Assembly: GCA_029821735.1 (NCBI GenBank)
Contig: JALGSU010000019.1
Location: 33,268 to 97,267, forward strand
Origin: Candidatus Zipacnadia bacterium
GTDB lineage: Bacteria > Armatimonadota > Zipacnadia > Zipacnadales > UBA5352
Direction of reading: 5' to 3'
DNA length: 64,000 nucleotides
Positions 35,933-44,617 of this stretch are shown here, in pieces (positions within the stretch are counted from its first letter, which is position 1; every line of letters starts with the position of its first letter). The notes under the pieces were generated by a model that ran no database searches, was not told the origin of the DNA, and worked only from the letters and a program-made list of their open reading frames with translations. Position numbers and translations under genes: made by a program.

Positions 35933-38860
35933 CTACTCGGTGACTTCGATCAGCTGGGCTTCGTCGAACCACGCCGTGCCGGTGCATTCACCGATCTTCA
36001 GGCGAATGTAGGGGCGTGCACCTTCGGGCCATTTATCAGCGGGCGCGGTCGTGACCTCGAAGGCGATGTTCCGCCAGTCAGACGTGCCGGTCAGCGCCTG
36101 CTGAGGGACGAACTGGTTGAATCCCGGCGCGTTGAAATTGACGTAGGCACCGTTGTGACCGGGCACCTCACCGACAATCTCCTCGATGCGGACCTTGCAC
36201 GAGAAGCGGTAGGTCGTGGCGGGCTGGATGCCCTCCAAGTACTGGAGGAGCGTCACCGTCTCGACCTCGTCAGCGTGCAATCGCGCAGCGGCAGCGCCGT
36301 CCCAGCGGATCTCCTCATCACGGAAGATGTTGTCCACGTTCTGCGTGGGCACCAGCCAGTCGGCGAACCAACGCCCGTCATCGCGCGTGGGATCGAGCGC
36401 ACCATTTTTGAGCAGGTTCACCTGAGGCGTCGGCGCAACATCGGGAGCGAAGATGATCTGACCGTGGAGGGTGGCTTCCGTCCAACCGCCCTGCTGGGAT
36501 GCGGGTGACCATGCGTAGTATTCGGGGGCCTGCCCCACTCGCGGACGGTGGCGCACAACATTGAACGACGCCCTGCCAAGGCCAATCGGGTCGCCTATGC
36601 CCATCGCGGCGAAGGGCGCGGTGATGCGGGCCGTCCAGCGGCTTTCGTCTCGCTCGATCGTCACGAGCTGCTGGCCCTGCCAGGCGTAGTCACTTTCGCC
36701 GAGAGCCTTCTGCAGATCACTCACCACACCGTTGATGTTGATGAGCGCGTGGTACTGAGACTGCGACATTATGCGGTCGTCCTCGACCGTAACCATATAC
36801 TCGATAGTCTGATCCTTCCACAGATCGACGTCATCAGCCTGACGGTCAGGCAGCGTCGGATCGGCGTCGGGGTCCGGCTCCTCACACTCGATCAGCAGAT
36901 GCAGAGCTTCAGGCGTCCAAGCGACCTTGACGTGAGTAAGCACGTGAAGCTTCTCAGTCTCCATCGCGGGGCCGAGGACTTCGTGAGGAACTCCATCCCA
37001 GGCAGACATCGGCAGCAGACCGTTCGCGTCAGGCTCCGCTGATGCTCGGTAGCACGTGACCTCCGACTGGCTGGCAACCCCAAGCGTGCGCTCGTAGTCG
37101 TCGCGATTGGCGTGCAGGCGGCCTACCATCTCATCGCCGAACATGCCGACTCGCCAGGCGTACGCTTCGTCCCCAGCGGCGAGCTCTTTCGCCTCCGCGA
37201 TGAGCACATCCATCGCGGCCAGCTCCTCCTCAGTGTATATCTTCTCCCAGAGATCGACGCGGCTGGCGAAGCGTGGCATGTCACCACCGTAGATCGTGTA
37301 GACTTTCCGCCACAGCTCCTCGAGGCGCGCGTAGATGGCCTTGATCGGCTCTCCGCCGGGGCCGTAGAAGCTCGTGAAGTAGTCGTCGAGCAAAGCGTCG
37401 ACGTCCTGGTCAGGATCCCAGAGCATCTTCAGAACCACATACTCGTCGAGGAACCGGAAGGTTTGGGCGGTGGACTCGTTCTCGAAGTACGCGCCTCGGA
37501 CATAGGGTTTGACCGCACGCAGGAAGTCGGCGATTGCGTGGGCCTCCACCTGCGGCACGCCTGCGATGGGCTTGGTGGGCCGCGCCTGGTTGATGTAGAG
37601 CCAGAGGACGAGATCACCCTCCATGCGCTCGCTCCAGCGACGGATAAGGTCCAGTTGCTCGTCGCGCGTACCAGCCATCGAGTGGTGCAGCGGGCCATTG
37701 ACACACAAGCGCACACGCACGTTCTCGGGCAGCGTCACGGTCTTTGGCGGCTGGCGCTTCGGACCGTAGGCGAGAGTGGAGACATACTTGCCCTCGAAGT
37801 CGGAAACAGCGTTCGCTACCTTCGCCACAGCTCCGAAAATGATCTCCGAGAAGCTCTGGTCGGGGTCAGCCTGGTAGACGCGCTGACAGTCCTCGCACTG
37901 GCAGTAGGGATACGAGTCGTGCGGGTCCACCATGAACTCGTCACCGTAGCCGCACTTGTTCCACGTGGTTAACTCGCGGCTCTCAGGCGGCTCCCCGCCG
38001 AAGTAGGCGCGCGCATCATCAATGAAAGCCTGGACGACGCCGGGATGAGAGTAACACAGATACGAGCCTCTCGGCATGTCCGTCCCGCGCTCCCCGTTGG
38101 GCAGCAGCACGAACCACTCCGGGTGCTCCTCAGCGAAGCGCTCGTCGAACATCAGATAGTGCGATGAGTGGCAGCCAGTCGCCATCTTCAGCGTGCCCCA
38201 ACCGCTTCGCACCAGGAGCATCTGACGGTCATCTTCACGCCGGCCGCTCTCGTCGAGTGTTGCGTGTGCGTCGGCGTCGGGGTAGTCATAGCCATGCAGA
38301 CCGGACTGACCGAGGCTGCGGTCGACAAAGAACGGCTCGTCGCGAACGGTGGTGCGTTCGACAGATAGCGTAGGGAGGCTGGGAATCACGTCCCCGTAAG
38401 GCCCGCCCTTGATGAACCGCACGCCGCAGACGTCCTCCAGGAAATGGTCGACAGCGTAGAAGCTCCCCCGCTCGATCAGGCTGTGCACATAGATCTTCAC
38501 CGGGCCCGGTTCATCGCGCCCCAGCAGGTAGAGGTCATCGCCAACCACAGCACGCCATGAACCGTCGCGCTCGAGGTCTGCGAGGTCAAATCCCGCCGCG
38601 CGCGCCTCAGGGCAGTCGCCAACGAAGATGCGCGGCGACGTGTCGGCGGCAGTCACGATCTCGAACTCCGCGCCTGTGACCTGGTCGAGATAGGTCTTCA
38701 GCTCCCGCGCCGCCCATGCCGGGACCGACGTGTCAGTCGGGGCAACGATACGCGCCAGAGCCTGACCATCCTGCGCGAGAACAAGCGGGCCTTCCTGCGC
38801 CGCGCACACGACGGTTGCGAGCGCAGTGACAAGGATCACATAGATCCGCAGAGTCTTCAT
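35933..38860 (-). CDS. Secreted DUF4838-domain protein with CBM9-like C-terminus
   Basis: A 975-aa exported protein. The ATG at 38860 has GAGGTGG upstream and gives a signal peptide (YVILVTALATVVCA). It begins like alpha-glucuronidase N-terminal domains (WAARELKTYLDQVTGAEF). The DUF4838 core spans about 260-560 (HSSHYLMFDERFAEEHPEWF, CQCEDCQRVYQ, LAYGPKRQPP). Near 640-800 a CBM9-like or DOMON-like sandwich appears (ALHLLIECEEPDPD, WTARITAPFAAMG), and a last sandwich follows (FSCKVRIEEI). It lies 21 nt upstream of the heparinase-like gene, the two forming an operon for glycan breakdown. Activity is unproven; DUF4838 is related to GH20/GH84-like barrels. Confidence 0.85.
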   Translation of the reverse strand: MKTLRIYVILVTALATVVCAAQEGPLVLAQDGQALARIVAPTDTSVPAWAARELKTYLDQVTGAEFEIVTAADTSPRIFVGDCPEARAAGFDLADLERDGSWRAVVGDDLYLLGRDEPGPVKIYVHSLIERGSFYAVDHFLEDVCGVRFIKGGPYGDVIPSLPTLSVERTTVRDEPFFVDRSLGQSGLHGYDYPDADAHATLDESGRREDDRQMLLVRSGWGTLKMATGCHSSHYLMFDERFAEEHPEWFVLLPNGERGTDMPRGSYLCYSHPGVVQAFIDDARAYFGGEPPESRELTTWNKCGYGDEFMVDPHDSYPYCQCEDCQRVYQADPDQSFSEIIFGAVAKVANAVSDFEGKYVSTLAYGPKRQPPKTVTLPENVRVRLCVNGPLHHSMAGTRDEQLDLIRRWSERMEGDLVLWLYINQARPTKPIAGVPQVEAHAIADFLRAVKPYVRGAYFENESTAQTFRFLDEYVVLKMLWDPDQDVDALLDDYFTSFYGPGGEPIKAIYARLEELWRKVYTIYGGDMPRFASRVDLWEKIYTEEELAAMDVLIAEAKELAAGDEAYAWRVGMFGDEMVGRLHANRDDYERTLGVASQSEVTCYRASAEPDANGLLPMSAWDGVPHEVLGPAMETEKLHVLTHVKVAWTPEALHLLIECEEPDPDADPTLPDRQADDVDLWKDQTIEYMVTVEDDRIMSQSQYHALININGVVSDLQKALGESDYAWQGQQLVTIERDESRWTARITAPFAAMGIGDPIGLGRASFNVVRHRPRVGQAPEYYAWSPASQQGGWTEATLHGQIIFAPDVAPTPQVNLLKNGALDPTRDDGRWFADWLVPTQNVDNIFRDEEIRWDGAAAARLHADEVETVTLLQYLEGIQPATTYRFSCKVRIEEIVGEVPGHNGAYVNFNAPGFNQFVPQQALTGTSDWRNIAFEVTTAPADKWPEGARPYIRLKIGECTGTAWFDEAQLIEVTE

Positions 38861-38999
38861 GTGAGTCCACCTCATGGGTGATGACTGGTACCGCAGGGGC
38901 ATTTCCCGGAGGCATGGTCTTTGGCCTGCCATTACAGGACAGGGACCGAGTTCGGGCGAATACTAACCTACCGAGCGGATGTGAGGGGAGCCAACCAAC

Positions 39000-40325
39000 G
39001 TGCCATCTGCTGCTAGCGACCACATCACCGAGACGCCAGCGCGCGGGCCGCTGCCGCTGCGGCACCGCATCCTGTATGGGATGGGTTACATCTCGGTGGC
39101 GCTGACGGCCGACATGACGCTGGCCTGGATCCTGAAGCGCTATCGTCCTGATCCCGCTGACCCACGCTGGGAGGTCCTTACCACCGCAGCCGCGTTCGGA
39201 TTGGCAATGATCCTGGGCCGCCTCGTGGACGCGATCGCTGACCCGCTGATTGGCTACTGGTCTGACCGCACCAGTTCACGCTGGGGGCGGCGCAAGCCGT
39301 TCATCCTCATCGGCGCGCCGCTGCTGGCGCTGACCTTCGTGCTGATCTGGCTGCCCCCAGACGCGATGGCAACGCCGCTGAACGCCATCTACCTGGCAGC
39401 GATGGCGGCACTGATGTTCCTGTGCTTCACCGTAGTGGTTTGCCCTTACCTGGCGATGCTCCCGGAGATCACCGATGACCCCTCCGAGCGCGTCAACCTG
39501 ACCGCGTGGCAGGGCGGCTTCAACATCGTCGGAGCTATCGCGGGCATGCTTCTTGCGGGGTGGCTGATCGACCACTATGGCTACCTGACGATGGCGCTGA
39601 TATTCGCGCCCGTGGTGCTGTTATGCAGTTGGGCGCCACTGCTGGTGCCTACGCCATGTGAGGGCGAAGAGCCCTCGAAGATGGCCTTCGGTCAGGCGCT
39701 CGGGGCGACGCTGCGAGACCCGTGGTTCGTCCCCTACGTCATAAGCCAGCTACTTTTCTGGGTATCGCTGCGCATCATCCTCGGGGCGCTGCCCAAGATC
39801 GTGGAGGTTCGAGCGCAGGTCGATGAGACCGAACAGGGCATAGTTATGGCAAGCGGTCTCGGCGTGGCGGCGCTGCTCTTTCCCTTCATTCCGGCTCTCG
39901 CGCGACGATTCGGGAAGCGGCGGCTGCTTGGGGCCGGGATGCTCTGGTACGGAGTGATGATGCTTCCGGTTGTATACATGGGTCGGCTGCCGATACCCAT
40001 GTCACCACTGGGCCAGGCGATTCTTATCATGGGCCTGGTCGGCCCGGCGATCGCGGTCGTCTTCACGCTCCCGAACGCGATTGTCGCGGATATCGCGGCC
40101 CGGGGTGAGACGGTCACCGGGGAGCGTCGAGAAGCCATGTACTTCGGCGTGCAGGGCCTCCTCGTCAAAGCGGGACTCGGTCTGGGCATCGGGCTCGCGG
40201 CATGGGAACTGGCATTCTTCGGTGAGACCGCCGCCGACCAGGGGGGCTTCACGGCCTGCGCCATCACGGCGATGATACTGGCTCTGCTGGCCGCGCTGGT
40301 CCTGACCCGATACCCCGGCGACTGA
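39000..40325 (+). CDS. GPH/MFS-type sugar transporter
   Basis: A 441-aa integral membrane symporter with about 12 helices of the glycoside-pentoside-hexuronide (MelB-like) family. It shows GMGYISVALTADMTLAWIL at helix 1 and the family loop motif DPLIGYWSDRTSSRWGRRKPFIL between helices 2 and 3. GTG at 39000 follows GAGGGGAG by 8 nt. It is divergent from the DUF4838/heparinase operon and probably imports the sugars those enzymes release, by cation symport. The cargo is not predictable. Its stop codon lies at the edge of the truncated repeat gene downstream. Confidence 0.92.
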   Translation: MPSAASDHITETPARGPLPLRHRILYGMGYISVALTADMTLAWILKRYRPDPADPRWEVLTTAAAFGLAMILGRLVDAIADPLIGYWSDRTSSRWGRRKPFILIGAPLLALTFVLIWLPPDAMATPLNAIYLAAMAALMFLCFTVVVCPYLAMLPEITDDPSERVNLTAWQGGFNIVGAIAGMLLAGWLIDHYGYLTMALIFAPVVLLCSWAPLLVPTPCEGEEPSKMAFGQALGATLRDPWFVPYVISQLLFWVSLRIILGALPKIVEVRAQVDETEQGIVMASGLGVAALLFPFIPALARRFGKRRLLGAGMLWYGVMMLPVVYMGRLPIPMSPLGQAILIMGLVGPAIAVVFTLPNAIVADIAARGETVTGERREAMYFGVQGLLVKAGLGLGIGLAAWELAFFGETAADQGGFTACAITAMILALLAALVLTRYPGD

Positions 40326-40338
40326 TCGCTACGAGTGC

Positions 40339-40794
40339 ATGGCTGAGGGGGCCTTCGCCACGGGCCTGATGGGCGTGCGATTGCTCGTGGACCTCGGCGG
40401 CATGGACCGCTACCGGGCAGGTGATATGTCCGTGGCCGCAGGACTTTGTGGCGTAGGCGTACTGTGCGACCGCGGCCGGGAGGACCTGTATGAATCCGGG
40501 CAGTTCGCGCAGGGCGCCGCCTATTTCGGGCTCGGCGTTCTGCGCGACGAGGGCCGAAATGATCGCTACTCGGCGCGCTGGCTGGCGCTGGGCGAAATCG
40601 GCGACGTAACTGTGGCAAGCGATCTGGCGAGTCTGCTCGCGGACCCAGCCTGGAACGCGTCCGATGGCGCCGCAACAGCGCTCGCGAAGCTGGGCGAAGC
40701 GGCCCTCGCGCCGGTGCGCGCACTGATGGCAGAAAGCGAAGACCCGGCGGTGCAGGCACGCTGCCGCCGGGTCATTGAGAGTATTGAGAAGTAG
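40339..40794 (+). CDS. Short repeat/HEAT-like protein, probably truncated at its 5' end
   Basis: A 151-aa protein with no recognisable family name. Residues 13-75 are about 26-residue repeats of the form (D/E)xYxxGxxxxGxxxxGVGxLxDxG (LLVDLGGMDRYRAGD, VLCDRGREDLYESGQ, VLRDEGRNDRYSA). These are followed by two HEAT-like helices (ASDLASLLADPAW, AAALAKLGEAAL-like) ending in VIESIEK. The ATG at 40339 has no Shine-Dalgarno. Upstream of it the frame still encodes part of another repeat (TDRYEC) and opens only at 40306 inside the transporter's 3' end, so the gene looks cut off. Proteins of this type are usually much longer. Confidence 0.5.
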   Translation: MAEGAFATGLMGVRLLVDLGGMDRYRAGDMSVAAGLCGVGVLCDRGREDLYESGQFAQGAAYFGLGVLRDEGRNDRYSARWLALGEIGDVTVASDLASLLADPAWNASDGAATALAKLGEAALAPVRALMAESEDPAVQARCRRVIESIEK

Positions 40795-40813
40795 CGCATG
40801 AGCCGCCCGCGCT

Positions 40814-42214
40814 TTAGTCCTCCTGATCTGATCGACCGCCCTTGATCTCGACGGCGGGCTTCTTCCGGACCGGGCGGTCGCGCCAGCGCAGGTTACTTCC
40901 CCACTTCATGCGGAAGTCCCAGAGGTGATGGTACAGCTCGGCCGCCAGGTCGGGTTCATCGGCCATGAGATCGTTTAGCTCTGCCGGGTCGGCCCGCATG
41001 TCGAAGAGTTCGTCGGGCTTCTCGCCCTGATGGTCGATGAGCTTGTGGGTATCGCTGAGGATCGATGCGCGCAGGCCGAACGCGCCGTTGTACAGATAGT
41101 CGTGCACGCGATCCGTCTCGCCGCTCAGCAGGCCAGCCAGGCTGACCCCGTCCATCTCCTCTTTCCCAGACACGCCCTGGAAGCCACGACTGGTCTCGCG
41201 GGGCGGCGGGGTCACGCCGCACCAGTCGAGTATCGTCGCCGGGAAATCCGTGTTCTGCACGAGCGTGTCGGTGCGCATGCCGGCCGGGATCAGGCCGGGC
41301 TTGCGCATGATCCACATGGTGCGCGCGAGCTCCTCATAGAGCGGGACGTAGAACTTGCGGATCTGTGCATGTTCACCGAGCGGCTCGCCGTGGTCAGACA
41401 GGATCACAAGCAACGTATCCTCGGAGAGACCGAGGGTTTCGAGACGGTCGACCACCATGCCGACCATGTCATCGGCGTGGGTGGCCTCGCTCATGTACAA
41501 TCGCCTGATGTGGTCGAGGTCGCCGTCCTCCGCCCAGGTGATGTCCGGCCCCATGGGCATCGGGATGTAGCGATGGTGATCAAGCGCGCCATACATCTCG
41601 TCGTACGGAGAGACCGGCGCCCACGGCTCGTGCGGCTGGAAGCTGTCTACCCACAGGAAGAAAGGCTGGGACTGCCCGGCCGCGCCGTCGAGCCATTTGA
41701 GCGCGCGATCGAAGAGCAGCTCTGGACAGTGCTGGCCATACTTCTCCATCGCCAGCGCTCGCCCCTGAAGCGTAGCGCCGTAGTACTGACGCTCACGGCC
41801 CTCAAAGTTCGGCGCGAACCAGGCGTCGGAGGCGTCGACCTCCACCTCCTTGTGCCCGACGCACTTGCCGGTGTTCGTCCACCAGAAATCATCGAACCCC
41901 CGGTCCATATCGGAGGTGGCGTTGAAGGGCCCGTCACTGAAGGCCGCGGTGGCGTAACCGTGGTCACGCAGTACCTCGGCGATGTGCATATCACTGGGCA
42001 GCAGCGACTGCCACGGGCGATTGGTCCAAGTGTAGCAGCCCGTCACCAGAGCCGTCCGGGCGGGGATCGTGATGGGGTATTCCGCGTATGCGCGGTCGAG
42101 GAGAACGCCCTCGGCGGCCACGCTATCGATGTGCGGTGTGCGTATCTGGGGATGTCCCCCACAGGCGACATAATCAGGACGTAGACTGTCGAGCATCAGC
42201 ACAACGACGTTCAT
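40814..42214 (-). CDS. Sulfatase-fold hydrolase with Thr at the nucleophile position
   Basis: A 466-aa alkaline-phosphatase-superfamily protein. The ATG at 42214 follows GGAGG by 5 nt. The first metal-ligand region is VVVLMLDSLRPDY. The catalytic box reads YPITIPARTALVTG, that is Thr49-x-Pro-x-Arg where formylglycine sulfatases have Cys or Ser. The second metal site is LVILSDHGEPLGEH near residue 285. With Thr it cannot be matured to formylglycine, so it may be a phospho- or phosphonate-ester hydrolase, or a divergent sulfatase. No signal peptide, so cytoplasmic. It is divergent from a second sulfatase-fold gene and has a good promoter. Confidence 0.87.
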   Translation of the reverse strand: MNVVVLMLDSLRPDYVACGGHPQIRTPHIDSVAAEGVLLDRAYAEYPITIPARTALVTGCYTWTNRPWQSLLPSDMHIAEVLRDHGYATAAFSDGPFNATSDMDRGFDDFWWTNTGKCVGHKEVEVDASDAWFAPNFEGRERQYYGATLQGRALAMEKYGQHCPELLFDRALKWLDGAAGQSQPFFLWVDSFQPHEPWAPVSPYDEMYGALDHHRYIPMPMGPDITWAEDGDLDHIRRLYMSEATHADDMVGMVVDRLETLGLSEDTLLVILSDHGEPLGEHAQIRKFYVPLYEELARTMWIMRKPGLIPAGMRTDTLVQNTDFPATILDWCGVTPPPRETSRGFQGVSGKEEMDGVSLAGLLSGETDRVHDYLYNGAFGLRASILSDTHKLIDHQGEKPDELFDMRADPAELNDLMADEPDLAAELYHHLWDFRMKWGSNLRWRDRPVRKKPAVEIKGGRSDQED

Positions 42215-42257
42215 CGGATCCTCCATGAAACATGGGCACATTGATCACGACCGCGCT

Positions 42258-42286
42258 ATCATACGCTCATGGGACGGCGTTCGCAA
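42258..42286 (-). promoter_or_regulatory. Sigma70-type promoter for the sulfatase-fold gene ending at 40814
   Basis: On the minus strand, TTGCGA (42286-42281) and TATGAT (42263-42258) are separated by exactly 17 nt, with 4/6 and 5/6 matches to consensus. Transcription would start near 42,251 and give a leader of about 37 nt before the ATG at 42214. Confidence 0.55.
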
Positions 42287-42382
42287 GGGCATTTGGCGAC
42301 TACTTCGCGCAGGTAATCTCGACCCTTTCACAGAAGATGCCCACATCGCGAAAGGCAGCCTGATCCATACGGAGGCACTCGG

Positions 42383-43585
42383 ATGGACAAGCCCAATATC
42401 ATCTGCATCTGTTGCGATACTTTCCGCGCTGATATCGTTGGCGCGGGGCAAAAGCTGAGCTTCATTGAGACACCCAATCTCGACCAACTCGCCAGCGAAA
42501 GCGTCGTTTTCGACAGCGCCTTTGGCGAGTCCCAGCCCACGCTGCACATGCGTCTGGCGTTCTTCACCGGAAACCGAACCTATCCCTATCGGAAGACCGT
42601 CCCCCATCGCGGATTAGTCGCCGCCGGGCACGGCTGGCACCCCATCCCGCACGACGAGACCACGCTGTCGGAGAAATTCTTCGAGGCCGGCTACGTCACG
42701 GGCTTCGCCACCGACGTCTTTCACATGTTCAAGCCATGCGGGAACTACCATCGGGGCTTCATGTACTGGGATTTCATACGCGGGCAGGAGCATGACCCCA
42801 TACGGCGAGGCCCGCTCGATGCCGTTGACCTGACGCCCCACGTGCCGGACGACCTCGAGCACACGGGATTGCACACAACATTGCACAAGTATCTGCTCAA
42901 CGTACAGGACCGCTGCGGCGAGGAGGAGTACTTCACCCCGCAGGTGTTCAAGAGCGCCGCACGCTTCGTCGAGGACAATCACCGCAACGGACCGTTCTTC
43001 CTCTGGGTGGACAGCTTCGCGCCGCACGAGTTCTGGGACGCGCCCACACAGTTCGCCGACCGATATTTCGAGGACCCCGGGGCCAAGAACTTCCTGCTGC
43101 CACAGTTCGCGAATTTCGGGGACCGGGCGACGGTCACCGAAGCCGACATTGAGCGCACGAAGGCCCTGTACTATGGCTACGTGACCTTCGTCGACAAGTG
43201 GATCGGCATGTTGCTCGATAAGCTGGATGAACTCCGCCTGCGGGACAACACCATCGTGGTCTTCACCAGCGACCATGGCACCGAGGTCTGGGACAACCAG
43301 CGCTTCGGTAAGAACCAGCACGGCCCGCGCGAATACAGCGCTCGCATACCTCTGACATTCCGCATGCCCGGCAGCGAACTGGCTGGCACGCATGTGCAGC
43401 CCTACGCGCTGAGCCATGACCTGCACGCCACGCTGCTTGACCTGGCCGGGGTGGACCACCCCGAGAAAATCCAGGCCGCAGTCTGTGGCCGTTGGTCACC
43501 GGAGAAATCGAGGATCTGCACGGAGACCAGATCATCACCTCGTGGTCGAGCAAGGCATGCGTGCGCGACCGCGAGTGGGCGATGA
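42383..43585 (+). CDS. Second sulfatase-fold hydrolase, N-terminal 85 % (frameshifted)
   Basis: The main part of a second alkaline-phosphatase-superfamily gene. The ATG at 42383 follows GGAGG by 7 nt. It has IICICCDTFRADI at the first metal site, QPTLHMRLAFFTGN at the catalytic box (Thr53-x-His-x-Arg in place of Cys-x-Pro-x-Arg) and VVFTSDHGTEVWD at the second metal site. Coding-like sequence ends at about 43,474 (VDHPEKIQ); the 37 codons after that are out of frame. One G appears to be missing there. The product is probably cytoplasmic, like its divergent partner. Confidence 0.82.
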   Translation: MDKPNIICICCDTFRADIVGAGQKLSFIETPNLDQLASESVVFDSAFGESQPTLHMRLAFFTGNRTYPYRKTVPHRGLVAAGHGWHPIPHDETTLSEKFFEAGYVTGFATDVFHMFKPCGNYHRGFMYWDFIRGQEHDPIRRGPLDAVDLTPHVPDDLEHTGLHTTLHKYLLNVQDRCGEEEYFTPQVFKSAARFVEDNHRNGPFFLWVDSFAPHEFWDAPTQFADRYFEDPGAKNFLLPQFANFGDRATVTEADIERTKALYYGYVTFVDKWIGMLLDKLDELRLRDNTIVVFTSDHGTEVWDNQRFGKNQHGPREYSARIPLTFRMPGSELAGTHVQPYALSHDLHATLLDLAGVDHPEKIQAAVCGRWSPEKSRICTETRSSPRGRARHACATASGR

Positions 43586-43824
43586 TTGTCAACACATTGG
43601 CGCCAGAGCCGAAACCGGAGCTTTTCCACTCGGCAGTGGACCCCGGCGAGACGCATGATGTCGCAGATATGAACCCCGAGGTGGTTGGGGAGCGTCTGAG
43701 TGCACTGGAGAACTTCGTGGGCCAGTCCCTGCCGTTCGAGTATGATGAACAACCGGACAATCGAAGCGACTTCGGCCTGCGAACACACATGGAGATTAGG
43801 GACAAGCTGGGCATGCCGCTCTAG
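43475..43824 (+). CDS. Second sulfatase-fold hydrolase, C-terminal part (frameshifted)
   Basis: Continuation of the preceding gene in another frame. Restoring one G at CAGG (43,472-43,475) joins VDHPEKIQ to GRSLWPLVTGEIEDLHG, a standard sulfatase C-terminal motif. It continues with REWAMIVNT and LFHSAVDPGETHDVADMNPE and ends in LGMPL. Intact, the protein would be 481 aa, normal for the family. A single-base error in a G run is the simplest explanation. The TusA gene follows 44 nt later. Confidence 0.75.
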
Positions 43825-43868
43825 CGAGGCGAGACGTTGTGCTCGGATGCCGTGAAGGAGAGAGAACA

Positions 43869-44093
43869 ATGGCTGACTTTACCATCGACGCGCAAGGCCT
43901 TTCGTGTCCCATGCCGATCGTCAAGCTCGCCAAACAGGCCAAGGAGCTTACGGCAGGAGACACCGTGACGGTGCTGTCAGACGACCCCGGCTTTGAGCCG
44001 GACATAGCGGCGTGGGTGGAGGTGCAGGGCCACACGCTGGTCTCGCTCACCGAGGCAGACGGAGTATGGACAGCCACAATCGAGATTACATGA
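43869..44093 (+). CDS. tusA: TusA/SirA-family sulfur carrier
   Basis: A 74-aa sulfur-carrier protein. The family signature is GLSCPMPIVKL, with the sulfur-accepting Cys13 in Cys-Pro-Met-Pro. The length is typical. AAGGAG lies about 9 nt before the ATG at 43869. TusA proteins carry persulfide sulfur from cysteine desulfurases or rhodaneses to DsrE-type proteins. Here it leads an operon of DsrE2-, DsrE-, DsrF- and DsrH-like genes, the usual relay partners. The symbol reflects the family, not a proven tRNA-thiolation role. Confidence 0.9.
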   Translation: MADFTIDAQGLSCPMPIVKLAKQAKELTAGDTVTVLSDDPGFEPDIAAWVEVQGHTLVSLTEADGVWTATIEIT

Positions 44094-44112
44094 ACAAAGG
44101 AAGTGCCCGATA

Positions 44113-44604
44113 ATGTCCGAGAAGACCGAGCCGAAAAAGGCGACCTTCATCGTCTTCGCAGGATCGCTGGATAAGGTCATGGGGGCCTTCATCCTGGCGA
44201 CCACTGCGGCGGCGATGGGCATCGAGACGACAATGTTCTTCACGTTTTGGGGTCTGAGCGCCCTCAAGAAGGGCGGTCCGGCTGACTGCAAGCGCAACTG
44301 GATGCAGACCATGCTAGGCTGGATGCTCCCCAAGAAGCCAGCGAACCTGCCGCTGTCGCAGTTGAACATGGGCGGAATGGGCGCGGGGATGCTCAAGAAG
44401 ATCATGGCTCAGAAGAAGATCGCGAGCCTGCCCGAGCTCATCGAGATGGCGATCGATCTGGACGTGAGGATGATCGCCTGCCAGATGTCGTTGGACGCGA
44501 TGGGGATATGCCGAGAGGAACTCATCGACGGAGTGGAGATCGCCGGCGCGGCAACCTACGTCGGCGAAGCACAGGACGCCGCGATCAACCTGTTCATCTC
44601 ATAG
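44113..44604 (+). CDS. DsrE2-type sulfurtransferase (DsrE/DsrF/DrsH-like family)
   Basis: A 163-aa protein of the DsrE2 group. It shows ATFIVFAGSLDKVMGAFI at the N-terminus, the hydrophobic FILATTAAAMGIETTMFFTFWGL, a flexible Met/Lys-rich middle (NMGGMGAGMLKK) and the conserved Cys123 in MIACQMSLDAMGI. DsrE2 proteins are loosely membrane-associated sulfur carriers that exchange persulfide with TusA. It is 19 nt after the TusA gene and follows the TusA-DsrE2 order common in sulfur-metabolising prokaryotes. Confidence 0.9.
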   Translation: MSEKTEPKKATFIVFAGSLDKVMGAFILATTAAAMGIETTMFFTFWGLSALKKGGPADCKRNWMQTMLGWMLPKKPANLPLSQLNMGGMGAGMLKKIMAQKKIASLPELIEMAIDLDVRMIACQMSLDAMGICREELIDGVEIAGAATYVGEAQDAAINLFIS

Positions 44605-44617
44605 GGGAGCGGGCACC

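Noticed and set aside
41030..42184. Plus-strand open frame of about 380 codons opposite the first sulfatase-fold gene
   Set aside because: Antisense shadow: no start signal, no domain, Arg/Val/His bias.
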